The position numbers were made by a program, and so were the translations under genes. The notes below the pieces were generated by a model that made no database searches, was not told the DNA's origin, and worked only from the letters and a program-made list of their open reading frames with translations. A stretch of DNA of 64,000 nt from NCBI RefSeq assembly GCF_021390715.1, contig NZ_JAJGWT010000001.1:129839-193838 (forward strand). The letters run 5' to 3'. Within the stretch, counting starts at the first letter, position 1. Each line of letters starts with the position of its first letter. Of the stretch, positions 33,867 to 41,804 are shown piece by piece. The DNA comes from Tenacibaculum piscium (GTDB lineage Bacteria > Bacteroidota > Bacteroidia > Flavobacteriales > Flavobacteriaceae).

Positions 33867-34490
33867 CTACAACAACTCCAAAAAATCACTTCTATCAATT
33901 TCACGAGCACCTAAACTTTCTAGGTGTTCGTTATGAACTTGGCAGTCTATTAATTTATATGCACAGTTTTTAGCCAAATGAATAAACGCAACTTTACTCA
34001 TATTACTCGCTTTACTAAACATACTTTCTCCACAAAAAACACCATTTTTTAAATCGATACCATACAAACCTGCTACTAAAATATCATCTTGCCAAACTTC
34101 TATCGATTTTGCAATTCCTTTATCGTGTAAATTGATATACGCATTTTCCATATCGTCGGTAATCCAAGTTCCTAATTGGTCTTCTCTGTGAATATGACGG
34201 CAATTAAAAATTACCTCACGGAATGCTTTATTTTCTGTAATTACAAAATTTGCTTTACGTAAAACTTGTTTCATCGATTTTGAAACTTTTACCTCATCAG
34301 GAAATAAAACCATGCGTTCTGGTGGCGCATACCAAACGATTGGCTCACCTTCATTAAACCATGGAAAAATTCCATTTTTATACGCAAACTCCAAACGTTC
34401 TGCCGATAAATCGCCACCAAATGCCAAAACACCTTCTTCATTTGCAAATTCATACGGTGGAAATACTATTTCTTTAGGTAACCAAATCAT
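33867..34490 (-). CDS. aat: Leucyl/phenylalanyl-tRNA-protein transferase
   Basis: 207 residues, full length for Bacteroidota. It adds Leu or Phe to N-terminal Arg/Lys of proteins, marking them for ClpS-dependent degradation in the N-degron pathway. Signatures are intact: VLAFGGDLSAERLEFAYKNG, IFPWF, PIVWYAPPERMV, LGTWITDDMENAYINLH, and NGVFCGESMFSKASNMSKVA with LIDCQVHNEHLESLGA. Convergent with the 109-aa gene and divergent from the FAD oxidoreductase gene. Confidence 0.95.
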   Translation of the reverse strand: MIWLPKEIVFPPYEFANEEGVLAFGGDLSAERLEFAYKNGIFPWFNEGEPIVWYAPPERMVLFPDEVKVSKSMKQVLRKANFVITENKAFREVIFNCRHIHREDQLGTWITDDMENAYINLHDKGIAKSIEVWQDDILVAGLYGIDLKNGVFCGESMFSKASNMSKVAFIHLAKNCAYKLIDCQVHNEHLESLGAREIDRSDFLELL

Positions 34491-34615
34491 ATCAAAATAT
34501 TAATAAACACCACAAATATAGTGTAGTTATCAACAGTACGAATCAAAAAATAAAAACCTTAGCTTGATTTTTTATAATTCTTACAAAAATAAAAAGGTAT
34601 CAATTCAATTTTCCA

Positions 34616-34623
34616 TAATTTTG
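34616..34623 (+). promoter_or_regulatory. -7 box four bases before the start codon (leaderless candidate)
   Basis: TAATTTTG fits TAnnTTTG; its last base is at 34623 and the ATG begins at 34628. Confidence 0.55.
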
Positions 34624-34627
34624 CAAA

Positions 34628-36196
34628 ATGGTAAAAGAACTTCAACTACGCGTTAATTTAATAGAAGAAAAGAAAACTGATATTTTAAAACAGAAAGCTT
34701 CTCGAAAATTAGGAATCGCTATTTCAGAGATAACTACGGTAAAAGTATTGCGTAAATCTATTGATGCACGTAAAAAAGAAATTATTTTCAATTACAAAGT
34801 AGCCGTATATATTAATGAAAATTTGCCAGAAAAACCTGAATATGTTTTTGAATATCAAGACGTTTCGAATGCCAAAGAAATTCATATTATTGGTTTTGGC
34901 CCTGCGGGAATGTATGCAGCACTTCGTTGTATTGAATTAGGATACAAACCGATTGTGTTAGAACGTGGAAAAAATGTGCAAGATCGTCGTAGAGATTTAC
35001 GTGCCATTAATCAAGAACATTTTGTAAATGAAGATTCTAATTACTGTTTTGGTGAAGGCGGCGCTGGAACATATTCTGATGGAAAATTGTATACCCGAAG
35101 CTTAAAACGTGGCGATGTTCGAAGAATATTCGAAAACCTTGTATATCATGGAGCTACAGAAGAAATTTTAATTGATGCACATCCACATATCGGAACTAAT
35201 AAACTGCCAAAAATTATTGAAAATATTCGTGAAAATATTTTGAAATATGGTGGCGAAATTCATTTTGATACCCGTGTAACCGATTTTGTGATTAAAAGTA
35301 GTAAAATACAAGCAATTCGATTAAAAAATAAAAGCAATAGTGAAAACGAAATGACCGTTAATTCAGTGATTTTAGCAACAGGACATTCTGCAAGAGATAT
35401 TTATGAACTCCTTGACCGAAAGAATATTCTATTAAAAGCAAAATCATTCGCAATGGGCGTTCGGGTAGAGCATCCGCAGGAAATTATTGACCAAATTCAA
35501 TACAGCTGTTCAGGACAAAGAGATGAATTATTACCTCCCGCCGCGTATAGTTTGGTGCAACAAGTAAACGATAGAGGTGTATATTCATTTTGTATGTGCC
35601 CTGGCGGATTTATTGTACCAGCAGCAACTGCAAACGGAGAAATTGTAGTAAACGGAATGTCACCTTCTCGTAGAAATAACAAATTTGCTAATTCAGGAAT
35701 TGTTGTTGAAATTAATATCGATAAAGACCTTTATAAATACGAAAAATATGGTGCGCTAAAAGGACTTCAATATCAAAAAGATTTAGAAAAATTAGCCTTT
35801 AATGCTGGCGGAAAAACACAAGCCGCTCCCGCACAACGTTTAACAGATTTTGTAGAAGGTAAATTCTCATCAAGCTTAAATGAAACTTCGTATCAACCAG
35901 GTTTAACATCAGCACCATTACACTCGCTACTTCCAAAATTTATCGGAAGCAGATTGCGAAAAGGTTTTGATGCTTTTGGTAAAAAAATGAACGGATATTA
36001 TACCGAACAAGCAAATATTATTGGCGTAGAATCTCGTACCTCATCGCCAGTGAATATCCCTAGAAAATTAAACCTAGAACATCCTGAAATTCAAGGATTA
36101 TTTCCTTGCGGAGAAGGTGGCGGATATGCTGGTGGAATCGTATCGGCAGCAATGGACGGAGAACGTTGTGCTGAAGCCGCTATCGCTAACTTATAA
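34628..36196 (+). CDS. FAD-dependent oxidoreductase (NAD(P)/FAD-dependent dehydrogenase family)
   Basis: 522 residues, cytosolic. A small N-terminal domain (1-85: VKELQLRVNLIEEKKTDILK) precedes a Rossmann FAD-binding site (IHIIGFGPAGMYAALRCIEL, IVLERGKNVQDRRRD). The family block EDSNYCFGEGGAGTYSDGKL follows, then a second nucleotide-contact region (VILATGHSARDIY) and the C-terminal GEGGGYAGGIVSAAMDGERC. These proteins are widespread and often annotated as uncharacterised FAD-dependent dehydrogenases; the substrate is unknown. A -7 box ends four bases before the ATG, suggesting a leaderless transcript. Confidence 0.88.
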   Translation: MVKELQLRVNLIEEKKTDILKQKASRKLGIAISEITTVKVLRKSIDARKKEIIFNYKVAVYINENLPEKPEYVFEYQDVSNAKEIHIIGFGPAGMYAALRCIELGYKPIVLERGKNVQDRRRDLRAINQEHFVNEDSNYCFGEGGAGTYSDGKLYTRSLKRGDVRRIFENLVYHGATEEILIDAHPHIGTNKLPKIIENIRENILKYGGEIHFDTRVTDFVIKSSKIQAIRLKNKSNSENEMTVNSVILATGHSARDIYELLDRKNILLKAKSFAMGVRVEHPQEIIDQIQYSCSGQRDELLPPAAYSLVQQVNDRGVYSFCMCPGGFIVPAATANGEIVVNGMSPSRRNNKFANSGIVVEINIDKDLYKYEKYGALKGLQYQKDLEKLAFNAGGKTQAAPAQRLTDFVEGKFSSSLNETSYQPGLTSAPLHSLLPKFIGSRLRKGFDAFGKKMNGYYTEQANIIGVESRTSSPVNIPRKLNLEHPEIQGLFPCGEGGGYAGGIVSAAMDGERCAEAAIANL

Positions 36197-36272
36197 TTAA
36201 CGATATTTGTTTGATTTATCTGTAATTACCTCGTATTTTTGTATCTTGAATAAGAGAATTGGAATCTAATAA

Positions 36273-36902
36273 ATGAACGTGAAAAAAATCAGAAAAAAAA
36301 AGAAAAATAAACCACATGTTGAGCGTTTGCATAATTATTATCATCGCACAGGGTTTTATATGTTTATTTGGGAAAGCTTAAAAAAAGCTTTTTGGCCAAT
36401 CGTAATTGCTGTAATAGGCGTGTTTTTATTCAATAAATACGTGTACAATATCAATGACGGCTTACAACTAATAACCGAAACTTTTTCAACACTCGGAATC
36501 CTAATTACCTTCTATATTTCTGAAACAATATTAGGCTTAATTCCACCAGAAATTTTTATTGCTTGGTCGAAAAAAACAAGCAATCCAATTGTTATTTTAA
36601 TAATTTTAGCAACCTTATCGTATCTTGGGGGATTAACCGCCTATTTTATAGGAAGAGCAGCTTTAAAAATAAATTCTGTACGAAATTATTTAGAAGTTAA
36701 AATGGCTAAAAACTTGAAAAATACCAGTAAATGGGGAGGGATTTTAATTTTAGTAGGTGCATTATTACCATTGCCTTTTGCAATTAGTTGCTTAACCGCA
36801 GGAATGATTAAATATCCTTTTAAAAATGTTGTTATTTTTGGATTATTTCGTTTCTTACGTTTCGCTATCTATGCTTGGGCTATTTTTAGCATCGTGAATT
36901 AA
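36273..36902 (+). CDS. VTT/DedA-like membrane protein
   Basis: 209 residues. A basic, cytosolic N-terminus (KKIRKKKKNKPHVERLHNYY) is followed by four to five TM segments (about 43-60, 72-90, 108-128, 155-178, 185-205). The stretch ISETILGLIPPEIFIAW, the following SYLGGLTAYFIGRAAL and the later GALLPLPFAISCLTAGMIKY resemble the VTT (SNARE-associated, DedA/YqaA) fold that moves lipids or carrier lipids across membranes. Assignment is by pattern and moderately sure. The DUF1456 gene follows 62 bp downstream. Confidence 0.75.
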   Translation: MNVKKIRKKKKNKPHVERLHNYYHRTGFYMFIWESLKKAFWPIVIAVIGVFLFNKYVYNINDGLQLITETFSTLGILITFYISETILGLIPPEIFIAWSKKTSNPIVILIILATLSYLGGLTAYFIGRAALKINSVRNYLEVKMAKNLKNTSKWGGILILVGALLPLPFAISCLTAGMIKYPFKNVVIFGLFRFLRFAIYAWAIFSIVN

Positions 36903-36964
36903 ACGTTTAAAAATAAACATCAAAATATAAAATTACACAAATTCATATAAATTTACACGAAATT

Positions 36965-37228
36965 ATGGGAGGCTTATCAAACAACGATATATTTAAAAAA
37001 CTACGAGTAGCACACAAATTACGTGATACCGATATTGTTGAAATTTGTGCTTTAGTCGATTTTAAAGTTTCTAAAGGAGAATTAGGAGCGCTTTTCAGAA
37101 ATGAAGAACACCCTAAATACATGGAATGTGGTGACCAAATTCTTCGAAATTTCTTAAACGGATTAATTATTCATCTAAGAGGTCCGATGCCTGCAAAGAA
37201 AAAAGTCGAACCTGAAAAATCGAAATAA
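36965..37228 (+). CDS. DUF1456 (YehS-like) protein
   Basis: 87 residues, about one DUF1456 unit plus a Lys-rich tail; E. coli YehS has two units. The pattern LSNNDIFKKLRVAHKLRDTD with IVEICALVDFKVSKGELGAL and LRNFLNGLIIHLRGP is the family hallmark. Function is unknown. A strong terminator follows. Confidence 0.88.
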   Translation: MGGLSNNDIFKKLRVAHKLRDTDIVEICALVDFKVSKGELGALFRNEEHPKYMECGDQILRNFLNGLIIHLRGPMPAKKKVEPEKSK

Positions 37229-37259
37229 AGTACGCAGAATAAACACAAAAATAAAGCAT

Positions 37260-37293
37260 AAAAAAACCTTCTAAATATTTAGAAGGTTTTTTT
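37260..37293 (+). terminator. Terminator after the DUF1456 gene
   Basis: Perfect palindrome AAAAAAACCTTCTAAAT / ATTTAGAAGGTTTTTTT. It is symmetrical and may also serve the convergent NYN gene. Confidence 0.9.
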
Positions 37294-37330
37294 ATTTTGG
37301 GAGACTTTATAATGCTTGTTACATTTTAAA

Positions 37331-38239
37331 TTAACTAGCGTTTTTATATTTTTGAAGTGTCTTTACTTTTTTATCACGTATTGAAATAGTTGAATTATCA
37401 TTATGATAAATCATTTCAAAATCATTTTTTAACGCTTTAAACATAACATTGAAATTTTTGTATCCATATATTTTTGAATCAAAGTTTGCATCTAGTTTTC
37501 GAACCGATTCAACAAATTGACTCAATAAAACAACGCCATTTTCTTGCTCAATCATTGAGAAAGCCCATCGAAGAAAATTGATATCTATTTTTATAGTTTT
37601 TTTAGATTTCTTATTCTTTTTAGATTTTCTTCTTGATTTTTCCTTTAACTTTTCTTTTAAATTTGCTTTAGAACTTGCTTTAGAACTTACTTTTACGTTC
37701 GATTTTACATTATTTTTTTTGACGGTTAGTGTAATGCTTTTCTCCAGTTTTTTAGCTGCTTTTTTAGCTGAAATTTCCATCAATTTATCTATTGAAGGAT
37801 CTTCTTTAAACGATTCTGTAAAAGTGAAAATATCACATGCATTTACAAATGATTTTGGTGTTTGTTCTTTACCGATTCCAATAACAGTTAATCCACTTTC
37901 ACGTATTCTGCTGGCTAATCCTGTAAAATCACTATCGCTTGAAACAATACAAAAAGCGTCTATTTTTTGTTGATGTAATATATCCATCGCATCAATAACC
38001 AGTGCGATATCAGTGGCATTTTTACCTGTTGTGTGTGCAAATTCTTGAATCGGTTTTATAGAAAAAGTATTTAATACATCTTTCCAGTTTTTCAAATGTA
38101 CGTTCGACCAATCGCCATATATTCTTTTGATGCTGATTTTTCCGTATTTTGATGTTTCCGATATGATATTTTCTAAATATTTAGCTTGGGCATTATCACC
38201 ATCAATTAACATGGCTATATTCATCTTTTTATTTTCCAT
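37331..38239 (-). CDS. NYN-domain (PIN-like) protein with C-terminal LOTUS/OST-HTH domain
   Basis: 302 residues, cytosolic. The NYN nuclease-like domain covers about 5-145, with the acidic residues expected at the metal site: MLIDGDNAQAKYLE, KNATDIALVIDAMD and CIVSSDSDFTGLASRIRES. A very basic Lys/Ser-rich linker (about 165-220) joins it to a LOTUS (OST-HTH) domain (about 225-295: FLRWAFSMIEQENGVVLLSQ, YGYKNFNVMFKALK). LOTUS domains bind RNA, so RNA processing or decay is likely. A second possible start is the ATG at 38224. Convergent with the DUF1456 gene. Confidence 0.9.
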   Translation of the reverse strand: MENKKMNIAMLIDGDNAQAKYLENIISETSKYGKISIKRIYGDWSNVHLKNWKDVLNTFSIKPIQEFAHTTGKNATDIALVIDAMDILHQQKIDAFCIVSSDSDFTGLASRIRESGLTVIGIGKEQTPKSFVNACDIFTFTESFKEDPSIDKLMEISAKKAAKKLEKSITLTVKKNNVKSNVKVSSKASSKANLKEKLKEKSRRKSKKNKKSKKTIKIDINFLRWAFSMIEQENGVVLLSQFVESVRKLDANFDSKIYGYKNFNVMFKALKNDFEMIYHNDNSTISIRDKKVKTLQKYKNAS

Positions 38240-38390
38240 AAACTATCCTATTTAATTTTCAATCAATCTACAAATCATACTATAAAAGTTCTTTAAGTTT
38301 AAACTATCATATTGTTAAAAAAATGTGATTAATCATCAGAAAGAGAAAAAAGAGAAGAAAGAGAAGAAATAAAAGAGAAAACATTAAGTT

Positions 38391-38700
38391 TTAAAAGCCT
38401 GTTTAAAAATTAAATAAACTGTCAATTCGAGTGATTTTTTTTCCTTCAAAAAAATTGTATCGAGAACTTTTTTTAGCGTCAAAATCAATCAAAATCCATC
38501 AACATAAAATAATTAAAATTCTCGATACAATTTTAATTCCTTTTAGTCATTAAAATCACTCGAATCGACAAGGATCATCAAAAAAAGCTAAAAAACACAG
38601 AAAATCAGGATGCGAACCTGAAATAAATTCAGGTTGACGGATTCTATATCTTATTTTTCTGTGATGTTTTTTTTCAGATGAAATTTAAACAGGCTCTAAA
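38391..38700. repeat. MITE-like composite repeat, copy 4 (longest)
   Basis: 310 bp. Ends are TTAAAAGCCTGTTTAAAAAT and AAATTTAAACAGGCTCTAAA, near inverted complements. The left inner half is itself a large palindrome: TGTCAATTCGAGTGATTTT (38420-38438) ... TATCGAGAA pairs with TTCTCGATA ... AAAATCACTCGAATCGACA (38552-38570). The right half carries CACAGAAAATCAGGATGCGA, the hairpin CCTGAAATAAATTCAGG and TTTTTCTGTG. Confidence 0.82.
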
Positions 38701-38703
38701 ACA

Positions 38704-38736
38704 AAAAAAGAGAAAGCGTATTGCTTTCTCTTTTTA
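38704..38736 (-). terminator. Terminator of the DUF3127 gene
   Basis: Arms AAAAAGAGAAAGC and GCTTTCTCTTTTT around GTATT, with a T-run on the minus strand. Confidence 0.85.
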
Positions 38737-38787
38737 TAAAATAAATTCCTTTAATTTCTAAATTTTCAAAAAATTTAAATTAAAAAA

Positions 38788-39153
38788 TTAAAATGGTAAA
38801 TCGTCTTCTGCATCATTTGATAAATCTGGTGCTTGTTGAAAACTATCAACAGGAGGTGTATTTTGAGAAGTAGCTTGTGCTAAACTTTCAATTCTCCAAC
38901 CTTGAATGGCGTTAAAATATTTTGCAACTCCTTCAGGATTAATCCATTCTCTACCTCTTAAATTAATCGAAACTTTTACGTCTTGTCCTACTGAATAATT
39001 GTTTAAAAGGTCACATTTATCTTGTACAAACTCAATAAGTATCATTTGTGGATATTGTTCATCAGTGGTAACGACTAATTCACGTTTTCTAAATCCGCTC
39101 GCTCCAAATGTTTGTGCTTCGTTAATTAATTTAATTTTCCCTATAACTTCCAT
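38788..39153 (-). CDS. DUF3127 OB-fold protein with SSB-like acidic tail
   Basis: 121 residues. Residues 1-90 are the DUF3127 domain (GKIKLINEAQTFGASGFRKR, ISINLRGREWINPEGVAKYF-like motif), an OB-fold family of Bacteroidota. A Gln/Ser-rich linker leads to the end AEDDLPF, which copies the acidic hydrophobic tip of single-stranded-DNA-binding protein (DDxPF). In SSB that tip recruits replication and repair proteins; here that role is inference. The gene lies 9 bp after the flavin reductase gene in the same orientation, so they are likely co-transcribed. Confidence 0.9.
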   Translation of the reverse strand: MEVIGKIKLINEAQTFGASGFRKRELVVTTDEQYPQMILIEFVQDKCDLLNNYSVGQDVKVSINLRGREWINPEGVAKYFNAIQGWRIESLAQATSQNTPPVDSFQQAPDLSNDAEDDLPF

Positions 39154-39161
39154 ATTCTTAT

Positions 39162-40022
39162 TTATTTAAGTAAAAGTACCTTCCAAGCACTTTTTATATC
39201 ATTATTTTTTAAATACTGCTGTGCAAATGTATGTTTTTTTTCAATTGTAAGCGAATTATATATTGGATGTTCTTTTGCAAAGTTATCAACAGTTTCTTGA
39301 TTTGGCAATTCTGATACATTTGCTAACATCCCCAAATTATTCCCTGTTAAAATGGTACTACTTCGAATACTTTCGGGTATTTTATCGACTCCAATTCCGA
39401 GTGTTCTTATGGGTTTTGGAATTTCAAAAAAGCCGTTTCTTGCTCTTGAATAATAGTTACCTCCTGCCCTGGCAACTAAATCTATTTTATACTGATCTAT
39501 ACTTCCATCTTCGGATAATACATTTTCATTGATGTGTAATTTAACTACTTCACAAAGAATTAAATTCCCTGCACCGCCTTGTGTTCCTGTATAAATAATA
39601 TCGGTTACTTTGCATTCGAATTGCACGGGAGCTTCGGCAACTCTAAAGGGTTTTATGCTATCAGATGGCAACATGGTAAACCCTGCTTTTTCAAATTCAT
39701 TTACGCCTTTCGGATACATGGCACTACTTAATGACATTTGCTGTACCATATCATAATTTACCATATTGATAACCACTTCTTTTGTTTTTTCAATATTTTC
39801 GAGCGTATGTTTTTGGGTATTATCACGTACACTTCTTGCGGGCGAAAAAATTAACATCGGCGGATTTGCGCCAAAAACATTAAAAAAACTAAAAGGTGCT
39901 AAATTCGGATTTCCATTTTCATCGACAGTACTTGCAAAAGCAATGGGTCTGGGTGCAATCGCTCCTAATAAATAACGATGTAATTCGGCTACGGATAATT
40001 CTTTAGGATTTAATGACAGCAT
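39162..40022 (-). CDS. Flavin reductase-like (FMN-binding split-barrel) protein
   Basis: 286 residues, cytosolic. The flavin reductase domain occupies about 15-190: LLGAIAPRPIAFASTVDENG, NLAPFSFFNVFGANPPMLIF and FECKVTDIIYTGTQGG are typical for the split barrel that binds FMN. The C-terminal ~80 residues are extra. Members either reduce flavin with NAD(P)H or hold it for a partner; the partner is unknown. Paired with the DUF3127 gene downstream and divergent from the histidine kinase gene. Confidence 0.88.
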   Translation of the reverse strand: MLSLNPKELSVAELHRYLLGAIAPRPIAFASTVDENGNPNLAPFSFFNVFGANPPMLIFSPARSVRDNTQKHTLENIEKTKEVVINMVNYDMVQQMSLSSAMYPKGVNEFEKAGFTMLPSDSIKPFRVAEAPVQFECKVTDIIYTGTQGGAGNLILCEVVKLHINENVLSEDGSIDQYKIDLVARAGGNYYSRARNGFFEIPKPIRTLGIGVDKIPESIRSSTILTGNNLGMLANVSELPNQETVDNFAKEHPIYNSLTIEKKHTFAQQYLKNNDIKSAWKVLLLK

Positions 40023-40106
40023 ATTTTTAGTTGATTTTTATATTTTATATTCTATTTTATGATGTAAATATACTAACGTTTCACAAGATAAGTTATTATA
40101 GATATT

Positions 40107-40114
40107 TATATTTG
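40107..40114 (+). promoter_or_regulatory. -7 box four bases before the kinase start codon (leaderless candidate)
   Basis: TATATTTG fits TAnnTTTG; its last base is at 40114 and the ATG begins at 40119. Confidence 0.55.
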
Positions 40115-40118
40115 GTTG

Positions 40119-41288
40119 ATGATTTTAAAAAATAATTTTAAAAATAGTTTAAAAAATTCTTATTGGATAAAACGAATTATTATTTTTATTTCGTTTTTAT
40201 TGATTTCGCTAATTTTGTGGAATACGTATTTATTTTTTCAGAAATTTAAGGAAGAAGAACGCGGAAAAATTGAAATTTTTGCGACTGCTTTTAAAGAATT
40301 AGCATCAAATCCGAATTTGAATGAAAACACGAATTTAATCAATAAAGTATATCAAACGATTGAAAATATTCCGACAATTTTAGTCAATAAAGATGGTACA
40401 ATTGATTTATATCGAAATTTAGATACGATTAAGGCTAAAAATCCTGCATATCTTGAAGCACAATTAGCAATTATGAAATCGCAAAATGCGCCTATCAAGA
40501 TTGAATATTTTGGAATTACGCAATATTTTTACTATCGAAATTCCGATTTATTAAACAAACTAAAATATTATCCATTAACCTTACTATTGATTTTAGCACT
40601 TTTTGTAACCATCGTTTATATGATGTATAAATCAAGTAAAGTTGCCCAACAAAACAAGCTCTGGACAGGAATGGCAAAAGAAACGGCACATCAAATTGGC
40701 ACGCCTTTATCGTCATTATTAGGCTGGATTGCTATTTTAAGATTTGAAAATGTAAATGAAGAATATATCCTTGAAATTGAAAAAGATGTCGAGCGTTTAA
40801 ACACGATTGCTAACCGATTTTCTAAAATTGGTTCACTACCAACTTTAGAAAAACAAGATATTATTCAGGCAACAAAAAAGACGTTTAATTATATCAAATC
40901 AAGAAGTTCAAAACAGGTTCATTTTTCTTTTTCTTCGGATATAGAACAACTTTCGATACTTTTAAATATTGAATTATACGGTTGGGTTCTCGAGAATTTA
41001 CTTAAAAATGCTATTGATGCGATGCAAGGAAAAGGCAATCTTTCATTGGCGATTACAGCAACCCCAAAACAGGTAAAAATCAGCATTACCGATTCTGGAA
41101 AAGGACTTCAAAAATCACAATTTAAACAAATTTTCGAACCTGGTTTTACCACCAAAAAACGTGGCTGGGGTTTAGGTTTATCGCTCTCAAAACGAATTGT
41201 TGAAGAATATCATAAAGGAAAAATAATCGTTCAAAAATCAACCATTAATAAAGGAACAACTTTTGAAATTTCACTTCATAAAATTTAA
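40119..41288 (+). CDS. Sensor histidine kinase, orphan
   Basis: 389 residues. An N-terminal TM (about 19-38), an extracytoplasmic sensor of about 110 residues and a second TM (about 147-168) precede a dimerisation/phosphoacceptor region with H191 in AKETAHQIGTPLSSLLGW. The ATPase domain has N (LENLLKNAIDAM), G1 (ITDSGKGL), F (IFEPGFTT) and G2 (RGWGLGLSLSKRI) boxes, all complete. No response regulator is adjacent, so its partner lies elsewhere. The ATG at 40119 was preferred to the TTG three bases before. It ends 3 bp before the end of the convergent HIT gene. Confidence 0.93.
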   Translation: MILKNNFKNSLKNSYWIKRIIIFISFLLISLILWNTYLFFQKFKEEERGKIEIFATAFKELASNPNLNENTNLINKVYQTIENIPTILVNKDGTIDLYRNLDTIKAKNPAYLEAQLAIMKSQNAPIKIEYFGITQYFYYRNSDLLNKLKYYPLTLLLILALFVTIVYMMYKSSKVAQQNKLWTGMAKETAHQIGTPLSSLLGWIAILRFENVNEEYILEIEKDVERLNTIANRFSKIGSLPTLEKQDIIQATKKTFNYIKSRSSKQVHFSFSSDIEQLSILLNIELYGWVLENLLKNAIDAMQGKGNLSLAITATPKQVKISITDSGKGLQKSQFKQIFEPGFTTKKRGWGLGLSLSKRIVEEYHKGKIIVQKSTINKGTTFEISLHKI

Positions 41289-41291
41289 TAA

Positions 41292-41684
41292 TTACTCAAA
41301 ATTACTCGCTATTTTTTCTGATAAATTCAAAAATTCTTCTTTGGATACTGTTACTTTTTCTTTAAATTGAATATCTGCCATCGCATTTAAAGGAATTAAA
41401 TGTACATGAACGTGCGGTACTTCCAAACCGATTACGCTCATTCCAACACGCTTACAAGGAACGGTTTTTTCAATCGCTTTTGCCACACGATACGAAAACT
41501 CCATTAATTCGATATATTCTTGTTTTGATAAATCAAAAATTTTGTTTTCTTCTTTTTTAGGAACTACCAACGTATGCCCTTTTGCATTCGGATTGATATC
41601 TAAAAAAGCAATGAAATCTTCATTTTCTGCTACTTTATAAGAAGGAATTTCTCCTGAAATTATTTTAGTGAAAATACTTGCCAT
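41292..41684 (-). CDS. HIT-family nucleotide hydrolase
   Basis: 130 residues. The histidine triad HVHVHLIP (near residues 91-98) is intact, with family marks IFTKIISGEIPSYKVAENED, FLDINPNAKGHTLVVPKK and KRVGMSVIG. HIT proteins of this branch (HinT-like) hydrolyse nucleoside phosphoramidates or dinucleotides in the cytoplasm. It follows greA in the same orientation, with a terminator between. Confidence 0.94.
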   Translation of the reverse strand: MASIFTKIISGEIPSYKVAENEDFIAFLDINPNAKGHTLVVPKKEENKIFDLSKQEYIELMEFSYRVAKAIEKTVPCKRVGMSVIGLEVPHVHVHLIPLNAMADIQFKEKVTVSKEEFLNLSEKIASNFE

Positions 41685-41751
41685 GTTTTGTTGAATTTAA
41701 TAGTTATATTTTTTTTATCAAGATGATAATTAAAAAGACATTCGTAAAAAT

Positions 41752-41784
41752 AAAAAAAGCGTTGCTAGATGCAACGCTTTTTTT
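41752..41784 (-). terminator. Terminator of greA
   Basis: Arms AAAAAAAGCGTTGC and GCAACGCTTTTTTT around TAGAT, 20 bp after the greA stop codon. Confidence 0.92.
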
Positions 41785-41804
41785 AAAGAAATATTTAAAA
41801 AATC

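Larger units (their letters stand above)
38240..38787. other. 548-bp intergenic region with purine tract and composite repeat
   Basis: From left to right: the upstream region of the NYN gene; a polypurine tract (about 38339-38379, GAAAGAGAAAAAAGAGAAGA and onward); a 310-bp MITE-like composite (38391-38700); and the terminator of the DUF3127 gene. No ORF is supported. Confidence 0.7.

Noticed and set aside
38391..38700. CRISPR array
   Set aside because: Repeated modules are inverted and unequal, with no regular spacer length; no cas genes in the window.
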